NCBI RefSeq assembly: GCF_002217205.1
Contig: NZ_MUGT01000041.1
Coordinates: 12,012-45,644, forward strand
Direction: 5' to 3'
Origin: Flavobacterium branchiophilum NBRC 15030 = ATCC 35035
GTDB lineage: Bacteria > Bacteroidota > Bacteroidia > Flavobacteriales > Flavobacteriaceae
Length of the DNA stretch: 33,633 nucleotides
The position numbers were made by a program, and so were the translations under genes. The notes under the pieces are model-generated. The model searched no databases and was not told where the DNA came from. It worked only from the letters and a program-made list of their open reading frames with translations. Positions 1 through 10,519 of this stretch are shown piece by piece (within the stretch, counting starts at the first letter, position 1; every line of letters begins with the position of its first letter).

Positions 1-25
1 ACTATTTTATAAATATATTGGGTAT
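1..25. repeat. Left copy of a 25-bp terminal inverted repeat
   Basis: The first 25 bases are the exact reverse complement of the last 25 bases of the window (33609-33633), and the match stops at base 26. It may be a natural dispersed repeat or an assembly-graph end. The genes between are ordinary chromosomal ones, so I do not read it as the end of a mobile element. Confidence 0.8.
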
Positions 26-40
26 TAAATATGATTTAAT

Positions 41-79
41 AAAAAAGGCTGCCTCATCATTTTTAGGCAGCCTTTTTTT
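41..79 (-). terminator. Rho-independent terminator after sprA
   Basis: A perfect hairpin with arms AGGCTGCC (46-53) and GGCAGCCT (66-73) is flanked by A- and T-runs on both sides, so it could work in both directions. It lies just after the sprA stop codon and should end the maeB-ruvA-sprA transcript. Confidence 0.85.
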
Positions 80-96
80 ATTTTTTCACTATTGTA

Positions 97-3000
97 TTAA
101 TTTCCAAAACTATACCGCAATGTAAAACCAGATCTAATATTTGTCATAGGAAATGCAGTAGAAATTACCGCTTTTGTAAAAGTATGATCATAAAAGAAAA
201 TAGCCGTCAGGTAACGACTAAAAGCATAATCGGCAGTTAATTTGATAGACATTAATTTTTGTCCACCAGCAAGCAAATTATTATTATAATCCAATTGCCT
301 TACAATTGTTTTGGTATCACGCAACGAAAAATCGGCTTTGATATTGATGTCGCTTTTGATAATTCCTTGTGCATTATCAGCAAATTTAGAGCTTAAAGCT
401 ACATCTTTGATGCGATAGCCTACGCCAAATACATAATCAAACCCTCGTACTTCTGTAAGCAAGCTGTTGTCAAAACTCAAGGACAAGGCACGGTCTTTTT
501 TCATTTCGGCTAAAATTTTAAATCCGTTTTTGGTTTCAAAATCTACTCGCATAAGTGGGTTAAATTGTTCTACCAAATTTACGTTTGAAATACTCGTCTT
601 ACTAAAAAAATTATCACTTTTGTCAGTGCCATTAGGATTTTGACTGTATTCTAAATTAGACCTGAAATTGTTTATCGTATAGGATGATTTGTAAGCATGT
701 TGAATAGAAAATCGTTTAAAATGCTCTTTAAAATATTTGTATCGCATCAAGCCATTATATTTAACATTCCAGTTGGGCAAAGGAATATTCTTGAAAGGAT
801 TAAACGATATTTTAGCCGCTTCTGTTCCAATTCCTGCACTTGTAAAACCCGTATAGGCAGCCAAAAATGCAGGCAATAACACGTCTTGACTGTTTTTGCC
901 AAATCCTACAGGGTAACCATCTGCTTGGGTTGGAAACAATGGAGATCCATAATGAGACGTGGCCAGTCTGTTTGCTACAATCAATCGATTGTGCTTGAAA
1001 TCATTAAAAACCGACGAAAAAATTTCGTCACTTGCCTTAAACGATGTTTTGAGCATGACTGTCGAAATGGCAAAATTTCCAGTCATGTAAGGCGATCGGG
1101 CATTGTACTGACCATTTACAATATCATATTGTTCCGAATGGTTTTCGGCATAAATCCTATCGGCATTGATGTCTATTTTAAAATCAGGAAACAAATCAAT
1201 GTTGGCAGTAACTTTCAAATTTTTGGTAGTTACTTGTGTAAAGTTTTGGTTAAAATTCGGATAATTAGTCAGCCAACCATTTTGTGCCGCAGCAAATCTA
1301 ACTTCGTCCTGAAGTCCAAAAACAAATCCCATACTTGGCCTTGAAGAGCCCAAAAATCCGATGCTCGGCAAATAGCCAGGCAATACAGTACCACTGTTTT
1401 GGGTATAATCGACCTTGATATTTTTGACACTTGTCAAGACACCAATTAATCCGTCTAAAAATACATTAGTATCTTTTGCTGGAACTACATTGGTATTTAC
1501 AATTTTTTCACCGGGTTTGGGCGGTGCTTTTGGCGTAGGGTTAGGTTTTGGTGCTTTCTTTTGTTTTGTCAAGCCAATATATTTATAAAAAGTATCCATA
1601 TTAAAATCGACATTCAACTTATGTGCGGCCGAATTTTGTATGGTATTTCCTAAATTATACACCTGTCCATCTGCTGCTTCAAATGAAGCCATCGCATCTG
1701 AAGCCCGTTGCCAAGAGTAAGTACCCGTATAAGTATAACTCGATTTGATAAAGGCTAAAAACGGAATTTTATTTAAAGGCAATTCATAATTTACCGTCAA
1801 TTGTTGGTTGTGTTGATTAGGGTCGCCAATGTTCCAATAATCTGTCCAAATGGTATTATTAGGGTCGGCAATTTTATTTTCATCTAAAAAATTCCTTACA
1901 ATATTATTTGAAGACGCTGTAAAATTTAGTTTCAATGCTTTAGTAAGGTTATAATTAAAACCATATTGGTAGTTAAAAGTATAATTTCGTCTATACAACG
2001 GATCCAAACCTATACCGTTTACATCTACTTGTCGAAACTGTTGTTTGTTGTATTGTCTTAAAATATTGGAACTGAAATTGATATTTGAAGGCAAATAATT
2101 GAAATTAAAATCTTGTAATAGTTTCAAATAAGAGCTTTTAAGCATTTTTACTTTCTTAAATGGCTCTATGGCTTTGGGTTGAAAGGTATAACTGTAATCC
2201 ACAGTTGTTTTAACCTGTTGATTGACAAGGCTTTCTATTTCATAATCATGGTGTTCGGTTTGGTTATAAGAATACGAAAGGGTCAGGTTTTCAAAATCAT
2301 AAACATGTGGTTTTGATTTTTCGCCCTTTTCTTTTTTTACACCTATAAAATTAATGCTTTTTCGTTTGGTATAATCTATAGCACGGTTCAACAAATTATT
2401 TTTTTCGTTTGCATCTGCGGTTATGTCTATCAATTGTTTAAGTTCGATATCTTGATTAAATGGGTCAAACTTTGGTGTTATGAATTGTTCACCAACGGCA
2501 TAATTGAACGGCAAATTGACTTTCCATTTTTTGGGCAACAATTTTCCGATATTGATATTGGTAACTATATCATAAAGTTTCAAATCTTCTCTACTTCTTT
2601 CGTTTGTAGATTGTTCCAAAGCACCAAATCCAATAGTACTCATTTTACCTGTTGCCGATAATGTTGCCAAGTCTGCAAAATTGGTATCCAACGAGGCTAT
2701 TGCGGCCATACCGCCTTTGTTGTCTATGCCTGCCAATCGCAATTCGTTAAACCACACTTCGCCTTTGATGCTTTTGGCATTCAAAATAGGGTTGTTTTTA
2801 GTATTATTTTTGATTCCGACCATCAAATTTCGAACTTCACCAAAGTTTGGATTTCCTTTGATTCCTATTTTCAACAAATTTGGTTTTCCAGCATTGGCGG
2901 GGGCTAATTCGGCTTCGCTTAAATATTTTATCCCATCTACATCGGCTGTAAGGCTGTTGCCCATGGCCAAAACTTTTATTTTTGTTAATAATGCCAAATT

Positions 3001-6000
3001 CAAATCTATTTGATTGTCTTCTGGCCAAATTTCTTCTGCACTTCGGGCTGCTGGTGCAGTAACTTTTAAAGGAATTTCAATTTGATAATAATTTTGAGTA
3101 AAATCATTTCCAAATCGGATGAATCCAATCATTTCATCGTTTTTCAATTCAGGTTCGCCTTTGATACTTTCGGCATGTAAAAACATTTTGAGATTTTTAT
3201 ACTGACGCATATCAACACTTACATTTTTAAAAACCCCTCTCAAATCCCCAGCTTCTAAACCATCTGTTCCCGCTACTTTTAATGACAATGCTTTTTCATT
3301 TTGTCTAATGATAGAATTGTTGTTATATACTTGTTCTCTTACAACACCTGGTGGCGACACATAAGGAATAGGTGTTCTGTTTGAGTTTTCAATAATATCT
3401 ACACCCAAAACATCCAATGCCGTGTTATCATCTACCAAATTGTTGTCTGTGGCATCCATCGAATTGGTGTAGCGTCGCCACTCGCCCCTACTCAAATCGA
3501 GTGTTCCAAAACGCATGGTTACTGGCTGAGAAAATCCAGTCATAAACATTCTCATAAATCGAATGGATCTAAAATCTGAAATTCCACCAATAATTCGTTC
3601 TGGATTTACTATCGGTATTTTATATTGTACCCAATGGGTTTTGGTTATATTACCATTATTTAAAGTAATGTCTATTTCTTTTTCATCCACTACATACTTG
3701 TTGCCTACATGCATTTTAGTTGGATCAATGTCTATACTGTATTCATAGTAAGCATTGATTGTATTCATGGTATTGTCTCGATTAAGGTCTTCTACATCGG
3801 GCAATGTTGCACTTCCTCTATCGGTGTTACTTACCGTAACAGGCGAGTTGCCTTGTGGATTATTGTATTTTTTGTATCGATCCAAAACCGTTCCAGTGGC
3901 ACTTAAAAAAAACTGATAATTATCGCCTGCAGGGTCTGGGCCAGTATTATTATATATTGCAGCCTCTTCGGTATCTGTCAATCCATCTAACCCTACATCC
4001 TGGCTTTCGCGGTTGACATCTATGGCGTCAAATGCATAAATCAATGATTGCGACGCTGGAACTTTTCCCCAAATTGATGTGCTTGTTGGCGAAGTATTGG
4101 CATTGGGCGTTGGTAACCCATTTTCATATTGTTTTTTCCCATCTTGCAATATATCTTCCGATATTTCTCCTAAATTAAAAAACAATTTACCTTTGTTGGT
4201 TACCGGATTTTCCTCCGTTGGGTTAGCTGTATCTACAAATGGATCCATTACCCAAAATTGAATGTATTCTACATTAGCTTGTTCAAAATTGGTGGTATTG
4301 ATTGCACGTGTTAAACCTCCAAAATTATTTTGAAATGGCGATGTAGCAAAATTGGGGTTAGCATTATAGGGGCCTTTTTCGTTTGGATAATAACTCAAAT
4401 CAAATGTACTAATTACCGTAGTTTGTCCTGCAACCAAATCTCTATCAGGAAACAATTCGCTGTTGTAAATTCGTCTGGTTTTGTTCAAATTCAAATTGGT
4501 TCCTGCTTGCGTTTCTATATAAAAAGTAGGGTCGATGGTGTACCAATTGATTAAAGCTCTTTTAAAACCATAATCAATATTGGTTGAACTCGCTCCAAAA
4601 TCAGGAAATCCTTGCGTACCATCAAAAATGGGGGTACTAGACATGCTCCAAGACATGGACGCTTTCATGTCTATAGTACTTTGATTGCCTTCAAAATCAT
4701 CTACATAAATGGTAGATTCTCCATTTACTTTATCTGTATTGGGGGTGTCTGGTTTTAAAAAGGCAACTTCTCCTTTAAAGCTCAAATTAGATTTTACATC
4801 AGTATCCATATTGGGCAATTGGTTTACAAGCCTTGTAAACAAAGGCACTTCTGTGGTATAGCTTGTATTGAATCCAAAAATAGTATTGTTTACAGATTCT
4901 TGACCATAAGCTGATTTTTGTGTAAATGGCCGTTCGCTCATTCTCAAAAATGTTCCCCCAACAACAAAATTATCCGAAAATTTATGCTCTACATTTAATC
5001 CATAAAACTGTCGGGTTTGTTGTCCGAAAATGGAATTATTTTCTACCGATACTTGAATTGGAATTCCCGAGGCTTGCAATGAAGGATCTAATATTTGAAC
5101 CCTACCTTGCTGATAATTAACCGTATAATCTATCCCCTCTTGCAAAACACGTCCTCCAGCAGTAACTACTACTGAACCTTTGGGTACATTGATAGCTCCC
5201 AGCGGTATGCCGTCGCCACTACTCGATTTGAATTTTCCTTTCAGTTGGTATTTGTTTTTTTCAGCATCTTGTAGGGCTTGCGTTTGCGTTCCTGTATATA
5301 AACTTCTAAAAACATATTTGGCCTGGTTTGGGTTATATGAAGTTGTATTGTAATAATCTTCTGTAGATCCTAATTTATCAAAAATAGTTTTTCCAAATGG
5401 CTCAACTGTTGTAAAAATAACACGTGCATTTTGTGCATCTACTGTTATTCCAGGTAAAAAATCAAAAAAACCATCGCCTCCTGGTTGTGGATCGTTGGTA
5501 AAATTGAGTTTATCCATATTAAATACTTTCAATAAAGGTGTTTCGGCTACCCTATTTTCGATGGAAGGATTGGCTGGAAATGGGGTAGTACCAACGGGTT
5601 TGATATAATTTAATGGTGAAGGATCGCTATATACAATGTTAAATTTAAAATCTTGAGGAGTTAATTGATATGCTCCTTGAATTTGATAAATATTTTTCAT
5701 CATCAAATTCCAAACGGGTTGTGTTACATTAGTCAAACTGCTTTTCAACATTTTTAAAACCAAACTTTGGGTACTCGGGATACCAATATTATCTACATTA
5801 GTTGCATTGACACCGTCATTGGCAAATTCTCCTACTTGATACAACTCATCTCCAATTGTATATTGATAAGCAACGGCCAAAACCTCATCGTTTGTAAGTC
5901 TTTGTTGTAGAGATATGTATCCAAGTTGTGGATGAAAAGTAAATTCACTTGCCGTCAATTTGCGGGCATTTTCTAGTTTTACCCAGTCTCTGCCCTCGCT

Positions 6001-7398
6001 AGGATTTATTGCAAATCCATTAAAACCATCATTGATTGTAGCAATTGTTCGGATATCGGCATCCAAAATACCACCTCCCAAAGCAATCAAAGCAGGATCA
6101 TATTTGTTATTTTTATTGTCTGCGGGCGAATTGGGTTGTACCATAAAAAAAGGGGTGATGGTATTGGTCAGTGAAAAACTTGACACCACATTGGGTACAT
6201 TCGTCAAATCTGACTCTCCTAAATCCTGAAGGGCTACTATATTTCTGGAATTATTTTCGGTAGTATTGATTCTATTCTGTCTATTGGTTACCCATACCTC
6301 TACTCGGGTTATGTGTACTCGGGTGTCCAATATAGGATAACTTTTTAATACCTTATCATATTGATTTCTAAAATATTGCGACAAGAAAAAATGTCTGTCG
6401 GCATCATAATCCAAAGCAAATAAATTAAACTCTTGTACCGTAGCACCATTTTGAGAAGTAACAGATTTCGTTTTGGATTTTTGTTCAGAATACAAACCTG
6501 TTATTGTAGTACGGCCAAATTTGAATTGGGCTTTTACTCCAAACAAACTTTGTGCACCCCTAATTAATGAGCCACTCAATGGCATGCTAATATTTCCAAT
6601 TTCCAATTTTTGCAAAATATCGTCTGTTTTTCCTTCAAACGATTTTGGAATGGCGTTGGCCAATTGTTGTCCAGAGGTTGGTATTTTTGAAAGAACAGGT
6701 ATTTTTGTATCTGCCAATATATCTGACGGATTAAACTCTAATTTAATTAAATTCTGAAACGAAAAAGTCGATTGGGTATCATAATTCATATTTACATTCA
6801 ATCGTGTACCCACTTTGCCTTTTAATCCTACACTAATTCTTTGGTTAAAATCAAAAGTAGTGGTAGCCCTATTTTGAGGAGTCAATGCAGGGTTGTCTTG
6901 TTTTGTATATCGAAGTCCCAAATCCAATTCTACAGATCCCGTGGGTTTAATATCGATGGTATTGCTTCCAAAAATGGTAGAAAACAAACCTGAATTGATA
7001 TAATATCGAGGCAATAAATTTTTCTTAGCCGCTTCACTTCCTTCTTTTTTACCATCCATGGCATCGGCCTTTTTCTTAAAATAATCGTGCATAGACTCTT
7101 TTAATACCAATTTTCGATACTCGGCTGGGTTCAATATAGTTGGGTATTTAATGGAAAATTCAGCAACTTTACTAGTCAAAATATACTGATTTCCAATAGG
7201 GTCATAACTATAAGCCTCCACAATAGTGGGTGGATTGCTCAATGCTATTTTGCCTTTATGGTATCCTAAAGTGTCTTTGACAGCAGCTGTTTTTGTAGAA
7301 TCTACTTGTGCCATTACACTCAATCCCATCAAAAAAAACATGATTATAAAACCTATTTTTGGGGAACAACTATTGGTAAAAAAAGTTAATGTTTTCAA
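97..7398 (-). CDS. sprA: SprA, outer-membrane translocon of the type IX secretion system
   Basis: This 2433-residue protein is the giant outer-membrane beta-barrel that forms the exit channel of the T9SS and is needed for gliding motility in flavobacteria. Its length fits the family, about 2300-2500 residues. A signal peptide covers roughly residues 1-31 (hydrophobic core FIIMFFLMGLSVMA, cleavage after AQ). The rest is rich in aromatic, Asn and Thr residues in alternating beta-strand patterns. A proline- and lysine-rich low-complexity segment with PKPNPTPKAPPKPG lies in the C-terminal third, perhaps a loop. The C-terminus LRYSFGN ends like an outer-membrane strand. It is the last gene of maeB-ruvA-sprA, with two bases separating it from ruvA, and a terminator follows. 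The frame is intact throughout. Assignment is by size, signal peptide, composition and the conserved gene neighbourhood. Confidence 0.93.
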   Translation of the reverse strand: MKTLTFFTNSCSPKIGFIIMFFLMGLSVMAQVDSTKTAAVKDTLGYHKGKIALSNPPTIVEAYSYDPIGNQYILTSKVAEFSIKYPTILNPAEYRKLVLKESMHDYFKKKADAMDGKKEGSEAAKKNLLPRYYINSGLFSTIFGSNTIDIKPTGSVELDLGLRYTKQDNPALTPQNRATTTFDFNQRISVGLKGKVGTRLNVNMNYDTQSTFSFQNLIKLEFNPSDILADTKIPVLSKIPTSGQQLANAIPKSFEGKTDDILQKLEIGNISMPLSGSLIRGAQSLFGVKAQFKFGRTTITGLYSEQKSKTKSVTSQNGATVQEFNLFALDYDADRHFFLSQYFRNQYDKVLKSYPILDTRVHITRVEVWVTNRQNRINTTENNSRNIVALQDLGESDLTNVPNVVSSFSLTNTITPFFMVQPNSPADNKNNKYDPALIALGGGILDADIRTIATINDGFNGFAINPSEGRDWVKLENARKLTASEFTFHPQLGYISLQQRLTNDEVLAVAYQYTIGDELYQVGEFANDGVNATNVDNIGIPSTQSLVLKMLKSSLTNVTQPVWNLMMKNIYQIQGAYQLTPQDFKFNIVYSDPSPLNYIKPVGTTPFPANPSIENRVAETPLLKVFNMDKLNFTNDPQPGGDGFFDFLPGITVDAQNARVIFTTVEPFGKTIFDKLGSTEDYYNTTSYNPNQAKYVFRSLYTGTQTQALQDAEKNKYQLKGKFKSSSGDGIPLGAINVPKGSVVVTAGGRVLQEGIDYTVNYQQGRVQILDPSLQASGIPIQVSVENNSIFGQQTRQFYGLNVEHKFSDNFVVGGTFLRMSERPFTQKSAYGQESVNNTIFGFNTSYTTEVPLFTRLVNQLPNMDTDVKSNLSFKGEVAFLKPDTPNTDKVNGESTIYVDDFEGNQSTIDMKASMSWSMSSTPIFDGTQGFPDFGASSTNIDYGFKRALINWYTIDPTFYIETQAGTNLNLNKTRRIYNSELFPDRDLVAGQTTVISTFDLSYYPNEKGPYNANPNFATSPFQNNFGGLTRAINTTNFEQANVEYIQFWVMDPFVDTANPTEENPVTNKGKLFFNLGEISEDILQDGKKQYENGLPTPNANTSPTSTSIWGKVPASQSLIYAFDAIDVNRESQDVGLDGLTDTEEAAIYNNTGPDPAGDNYQFFLSATGTVLDRYKKYNNPQGNSPVTVSNTDRGSATLPDVEDLNRDNTMNTINAYYEYSIDIDPTKMHVGNKYVVDEKEIDITLNNGNITKTHWVQYKIPIVNPERIIGGISDFRSIRFMRMFMTGFSQPVTMRFGTLDLSRGEWRRYTNSMDATDNNLVDDNTALDVLGVDIIENSNRTPIPYVSPPGVVREQVYNNNSIIRQNEKALSLKVAGTDGLEAGDLRGVFKNVSVDMRQYKNLKMFLHAESIKGEPELKNDEMIGFIRFGNDFTQNYYQIEIPLKVTAPAARSAEEIWPEDNQIDLNLALLTKIKVLAMGNSLTADVDGIKYLSEAELAPANAGKPNLLKIGIKGNPNFGEVRNLMVGIKNNTKNNPILNAKSIKGEVWFNELRLAGIDNKGGMAAIASLDTNFADLATLSATGKMSTIGFGALEQSTNERSREDLKLYDIVTNINIGKLLPKKWKVNLPFNYAVGEQFITPKFDPFNQDIELKQLIDITADANEKNNLLNRAIDYTKRKSINFIGVKKEKGEKSKPHVYDFENLTLSYSYNQTEHHDYEIESLVNQQVKTTVDYSYTFQPKAIEPFKKVKMLKSSYLKLLQDFNFNYLPSNINFSSNILRQYNKQQFRQVDVNGIGLDPLYRRNYTFNYQYGFNYNLTKALKLNFTASSNNIVRNFLDENKIADPNNTIWTDYWNIGDPNQHNQQLTVNYELPLNKIPFLAFIKSSYTYTGTYSWQRASDAMASFEAADGQVYNLGNTIQNSAAHKLNVDFNMDTFYKYIGLTKQKKAPKPNPTPKAPPKPGEKIVNTNVVPAKDTNVFLDGLIGVLTSVKNIKVDYTQNSGTVLPGYLPSIGFLGSSRPSMGFVFGLQDEVRFAAAQNGWLTNYPNFNQNFTQVTTKNLKVTANIDLFPDFKIDINADRIYAENHSEQYDIVNGQYNARSPYMTGNFAISTVMLKTSFKASDEIFSSVFNDFKHNRLIVANRLATSHYGSPLFPTQADGYPVGFGKNSQDVLLPAFLAAYTGFTSAGIGTEAAKISFNPFKNIPLPNWNVKYNGLMRYKYFKEHFKRFSIQHAYKSSYTINNFRSNLEYSQNPNGTDKSDNFFSKTSISNVNLVEQFNPLMRVDFETKNGFKILAEMKKDRALSLSFDNSLLTEVRGFDYVFGVGYRIKDVALSSKFADNAQGIIKSDINIKADFSLRDTKTIVRQLDYNNNLLAGGQKLMSIKLTADYAFSRYLTAIFFYDHTFTKAVISTAFPMTNIRSGFTLRYSFGN

Positions 7399-7400
7399 TA

Positions 7401-7982
7401 TTATAAATTTTTTAAGGCTAATTTAATGATCGCTTCAACACTTGCATCTGGAGTTTGTGTTAAAATTTTTTCTATGACTTTTTCTGATGTTTTTCTAACA
7501 AATCCTAAAACCTCCAAAGCTGATAACGCTTCTTCTTTATTTGTATTGTAATGAGCCATCGAAACTTCGTCTAAATCGTATATTTTTAAAACTTTTTCTT
7601 TCAAATCCAAAATTACACGCTGTGCTGTCTTACTTCCAATTCCTTTGATGGATTGTATCGTACTGACATCGCCAGAGGCTATGGCTTGAATAATTTGTTT
7701 TGGGTCTAATGACGACAACATAGTTCGAGCAATCCCGGCTCCAATCCCTGAAACAGACAACAACAATTTAAAAATTTCTCTTTCTGATTTTTCTACAAAT
7801 CCAAATAAACTATGTGCATCTTCTTTTATTTGTAGATAAGTAAATAACTTTACAAAATCTGTTTGTGGCAAAAGTGAATAAGTATGCAGCGAAATATGTA
7901 TTTGATACCCTACACCCCCACAGTCTATTACAACTTCTGTTGGACTTTTTTCTACTAATTTTCCTTGAATGTGTGCCATCAT
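7401..7982 (-). CDS. ruvA: Holliday junction branch migration protein RuvA
   Basis: RuvA binds the four-way Holliday junction as a tetramer and loads the RuvB motor for branch migration in recombinational repair. The 193 residues match the family length. The N-terminal OB fold is about residues 1-62 (MAHIQGKLVEK start). Two helix-hairpin-helix motifs follow, SGIGAGIA and KGIGSKTAQR, and the C-terminal RuvB-binding domain is about 145-193. The start is either of two consecutive ATG codons: the first gives a 4-base ATGA overlap with the maeB stop, the second a 1-base overlap. Both imply translational coupling to maeB. RuvB and RuvC are not in this window, which is normal for Bacteroidota. Confidence 0.96.
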   Translation of the reverse strand: MMAHIQGKLVEKSPTEVVIDCGGVGYQIHISLHTYSLLPQTDFVKLFTYLQIKEDAHSLFGFVEKSEREIFKLLLSVSGIGAGIARTMLSSLDPKQIIQAIASGDVSTIQSIKGIGSKTAQRVILDLKEKVLKIYDLDEVSMAHYNTNKEEALSALEVLGFVRKTSEKVIEKILTQTPDASVEAIIKLALKNL

Positions 7983-10285
7983 ATCATTTGATTTTTTGAG
8001 GTCAAATACAACTGTTTTTTTACTTTTTCTTGTGCATCCACTACGGCCACTGCCGACATATTAACCATTTCTTCTACACTGGCTCCAAGTTGAAAAATAT
8101 GAACAGGCTTGTCCATTCCTAACATAATAGGGCCAATGGAATCAACTTTATACAATTCTTTGAGCAGTTTGTAGGTGATATTGGCAGCCTCTAAATTTGG
8201 AAAAATTAATGTATTCACTTTTTTACCAGCCAATTTTGAAAATGGAAATTTTTTCAACAACAAATCTGGGTTCAGTGCAAAGTCGGTTTGAACTTCGCCG
8301 TCAATAATAATTTCGGGGTGGTTTTGATGCAAATAAGCCACTGCTTGCCTTACTTTTCGGGCACTTTCGTCTGTAGAAGAACCAAAATTTGAAAATGAAA
8401 TCATGGCTATAACGGGTTCTATCCCAACCGTTTTAACCGTTTTTGCAGTCATGATCGCAATTTTAGCTAAATCGTCGGCACTTGGATTGATGTTTATAGC
8501 TGTATCCGACAAAAACATAGGCCCTCTATTGGTCATCATAATATTTGTTGTAGCTACCAACGAGGCATTTTTGGCTTTGCCAATCACTTGCAACATGGGT
8601 TTTACAACATTTGGATAACTCCTCGAATAACCTGTAACTAATGCGTCTGCCTCGCCATGTTTGATCATCATTGCTGCAAAATAATTGCGTTCTCTCATCC
8701 ATTTTTGTGCATCCAAAAGCGATATGCCACTGCGCTGTCTTTGTTCAAAAAACATTTTGGCATATTCCAATCGAAGGTGGTCGTGTTCTTTGTCTTTTGG
8801 GTCTATGATGGCAATATCGGCATCAAAACCAATTTCGTCTTTCAACTCTAATATTACTTCTTTATTACCCAATAATATAGGTTTTGCTATGCCTTCTTCA
8901 TATACAATTTGTGCTGCTTTCAACACATCTAAATGATCTGCCTCGGCAAAAACCAGTCTTTTCGGATCTAATTTTGCTCTGTTAGACAACGATCGGGCGG
9001 TTTTATTATCAGATCCTAAACGGTCTAAAAGTTCAATTTCATAGCGTTCCCAGTCGGTTATGGGTTGTAAGGCTACCCCCGAATCCATGGCGGCTTTTGC
9101 CACTGCTGGCGATACAACGGTTATCAATCGAGGATCAAAAGGTTTGGGAATGATGTATTCTTTTCCAAAATTAAGTTTGGTTTCGCCATAAGCAATATTA
9201 ACTTGCTCCGGAACGTGTTGCTTGGCCAAATTGGCCAATGCTCTTACTGCGGCCATTTTCATGGCTTCATTTATTTTAGTAGCCCGAACATCCAAAGCTC
9301 CCCTAAAAATATAAGGAAATCCCAATACATTATTTACCTGGTTTGGATAATCGGATCGACCCGTTGCCATAATAATATCGTCTCGGGTATTGATGGCCAG
9401 GTTATAATCTATTTCTGGAACAGGGTTGGCCATTGCAAAAACAATAGGATTGGCTGCCATACCCAAAAGCATTTCGGGCGTTAAAATATTGCCAGCCGAA
9501 AGCCCCAAAAACACATCGGCATCTTGAAGGGCTTCTTTCAAAGTGGTGCCCAATTGTCCAGAAGTATATTTTTTTTGTAAATCAGACAAATCTGTTCTTT
9601 CTATACACAATACCCCATCTTTGTCAAACATGATGATGTTTTTGGGGTTTACTCCTAATAATACATACAAATTTGAACAAGCCAATGCTGCAGAACCTGC
9701 TCCAGAAACCACTAACTTGATGTTTTCAATAGACTTACCCGCTAATTCTAAAGCATTGAGCAAGGCTGCCGATGAAATGATGGCCGTACCGTGTTGGTCG
9801 TCGTGCATGACAGGAATTTGTAACTCTTCAACCAAACGTCTTTCTATTTCAAATGATTCTGGTGCTTTAATATCTTCTAAATTGATCCCACCAAAGGTTG
9901 GCGAAATGGCTTTTACTGTTTCGATAAATTTATCGATATCCGTAGCATCCACTTCTATATCAAATACATCGATATCGGCAAATATTTTAAACAACAACGC
10001 TTTTCCCTCCATAACGGGTTTAGAGGCTTCGGGGCCAATGTTTCCAAGGCCCAATACGGCCGTTCCGTTGGATATTACGGCTACTAAATTGCCTTTTGCA
10101 GTGTATTTATATACATTATTAACGTCTTTTGCAATTTCCAAACAAGGCTCTGCCACCCCTGGTGAATAAGCCAACGACAAATCCCGTTGGGTTGCATATT
10201 TTTTGGTGGGAACAACTTCAATTTTTCCTGGTCTTGGTTTGGCATGGTATAAGAGTGCCTCTCTTCTTTTACTGTATTGTTTCAT
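7979..10285 (-). CDS. maeB: NADP-dependent malic enzyme with phosphotransacetylase-like domain (MaeB type)
   Basis: The protein decarboxylates malate to pyruvate with reduction of NADP+, supplying NADPH and pyruvate. Its 768 residues match the long MaeB class. The N-terminal malic-enzyme domain (about 1-430) shows SPGVAEP near residue 41, the GNIGPEASKPVMEGK region near 82-96, MHDDQHGTA near 160 and a nucleotide-binding segment SGAGSAALA. The C-terminal part (about 440-768) is the phosphotransacetylase-like domain, which in this family is usually regulatory and binds acetyl-CoA. It is the first gene of maeB-ruvA-sprA. A -7 motif TATCTTTG lies about 62 bases upstream of the ATG. The combination with DNA repair and secretion genes is odd functionally but is a conserved order in Bacteroidota. 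Confidence 0.95.
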   Translation of the reverse strand: MKQYSKRREALLYHAKPRPGKIEVVPTKKYATQRDLSLAYSPGVAEPCLEIAKDVNNVYKYTAKGNLVAVISNGTAVLGLGNIGPEASKPVMEGKALLFKIFADIDVFDIEVDATDIDKFIETVKAISPTFGGINLEDIKAPESFEIERRLVEELQIPVMHDDQHGTAIISSAALLNALELAGKSIENIKLVVSGAGSAALACSNLYVLLGVNPKNIIMFDKDGVLCIERTDLSDLQKKYTSGQLGTTLKEALQDADVFLGLSAGNILTPEMLLGMAANPIVFAMANPVPEIDYNLAINTRDDIIMATGRSDYPNQVNNVLGFPYIFRGALDVRATKINEAMKMAAVRALANLAKQHVPEQVNIAYGETKLNFGKEYIIPKPFDPRLITVVSPAVAKAAMDSGVALQPITDWERYEIELLDRLGSDNKTARSLSNRAKLDPKRLVFAEADHLDVLKAAQIVYEEGIAKPILLGNKEVILELKDEIGFDADIAIIDPKDKEHDHLRLEYAKMFFEQRQRSGISLLDAQKWMRERNYFAAMMIKHGEADALVTGYSRSYPNVVKPMLQVIGKAKNASLVATTNIMMTNRGPMFLSDTAININPSADDLAKIAIMTAKTVKTVGIEPVIAMISFSNFGSSTDESARKVRQAVAYLHQNHPEIIIDGEVQTDFALNPDLLLKKFPFSKLAGKKVNTLIFPNLEAANITYKLLKELYKVDSIGPIMLGMDKPVHIFQLGASVEEMVNMSAVAVVDAQEKVKKQLYLTSKNQMI

Positions 10286-10346
10286 TTTGTTTAAGTAGTT
10301 TTATAAAAAAAATTATTAGATTGGTATAATAATTTTTATCGACCTA

Positions 10347-10354
10347 CAAAGATA
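10347..10354 (-). promoter_or_regulatory. -7 promoter element for maeB-ruvA-sprA
   Basis: The minus strand reads TATCTTTG, a full match to the Bacteroidota -7 consensus TAnnTTTG. It predicts a start near 10340 and a 5' leader of about 55 bases. No clear -33 TTG is seen at the usual spacing. Confidence 0.6.
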
Positions 10355-10487
10355 TAAGACTTCGTTAAAAAAGGAAATTTTTAAGGCTAAACTTTTTAAA
10401 AAAAATGCAAATCATAGTTGTTTAACAATAAAATTCTTGTTTTTTATGAAAAACAGACGCAAACGATTTCGGATTTGATATAAAATC

Positions 10488-10519
10488 AAAAAAGCTTATC
10501 GCCGAGGCGAAAAGCTTTT
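10488..10519 (-). terminator. Rho-independent terminator, distal trailer of first tRNA-Asp
   Basis: On the minus strand the arms AAGCTTTTCGCC and GGCGATAAGCTT (one mismatch) are followed by a run of T. It sits about 120 bases past the tRNA 3' end and ends a trailer repeated after the second tRNA. It would also separate this unit from maeB. Confidence 0.7.

Noticed and set aside
886..1344. A 152-codon open frame antisense to sprA
   Set aside because: It is a shadow of the long sprA frame, with no domain and no promoter of its own.
9543..10169. A 208-codon open frame antisense to maeB
   Set aside because: It lies wholly inside a clear malic-enzyme gene and its sequence mirrors the conserved codons of that gene.
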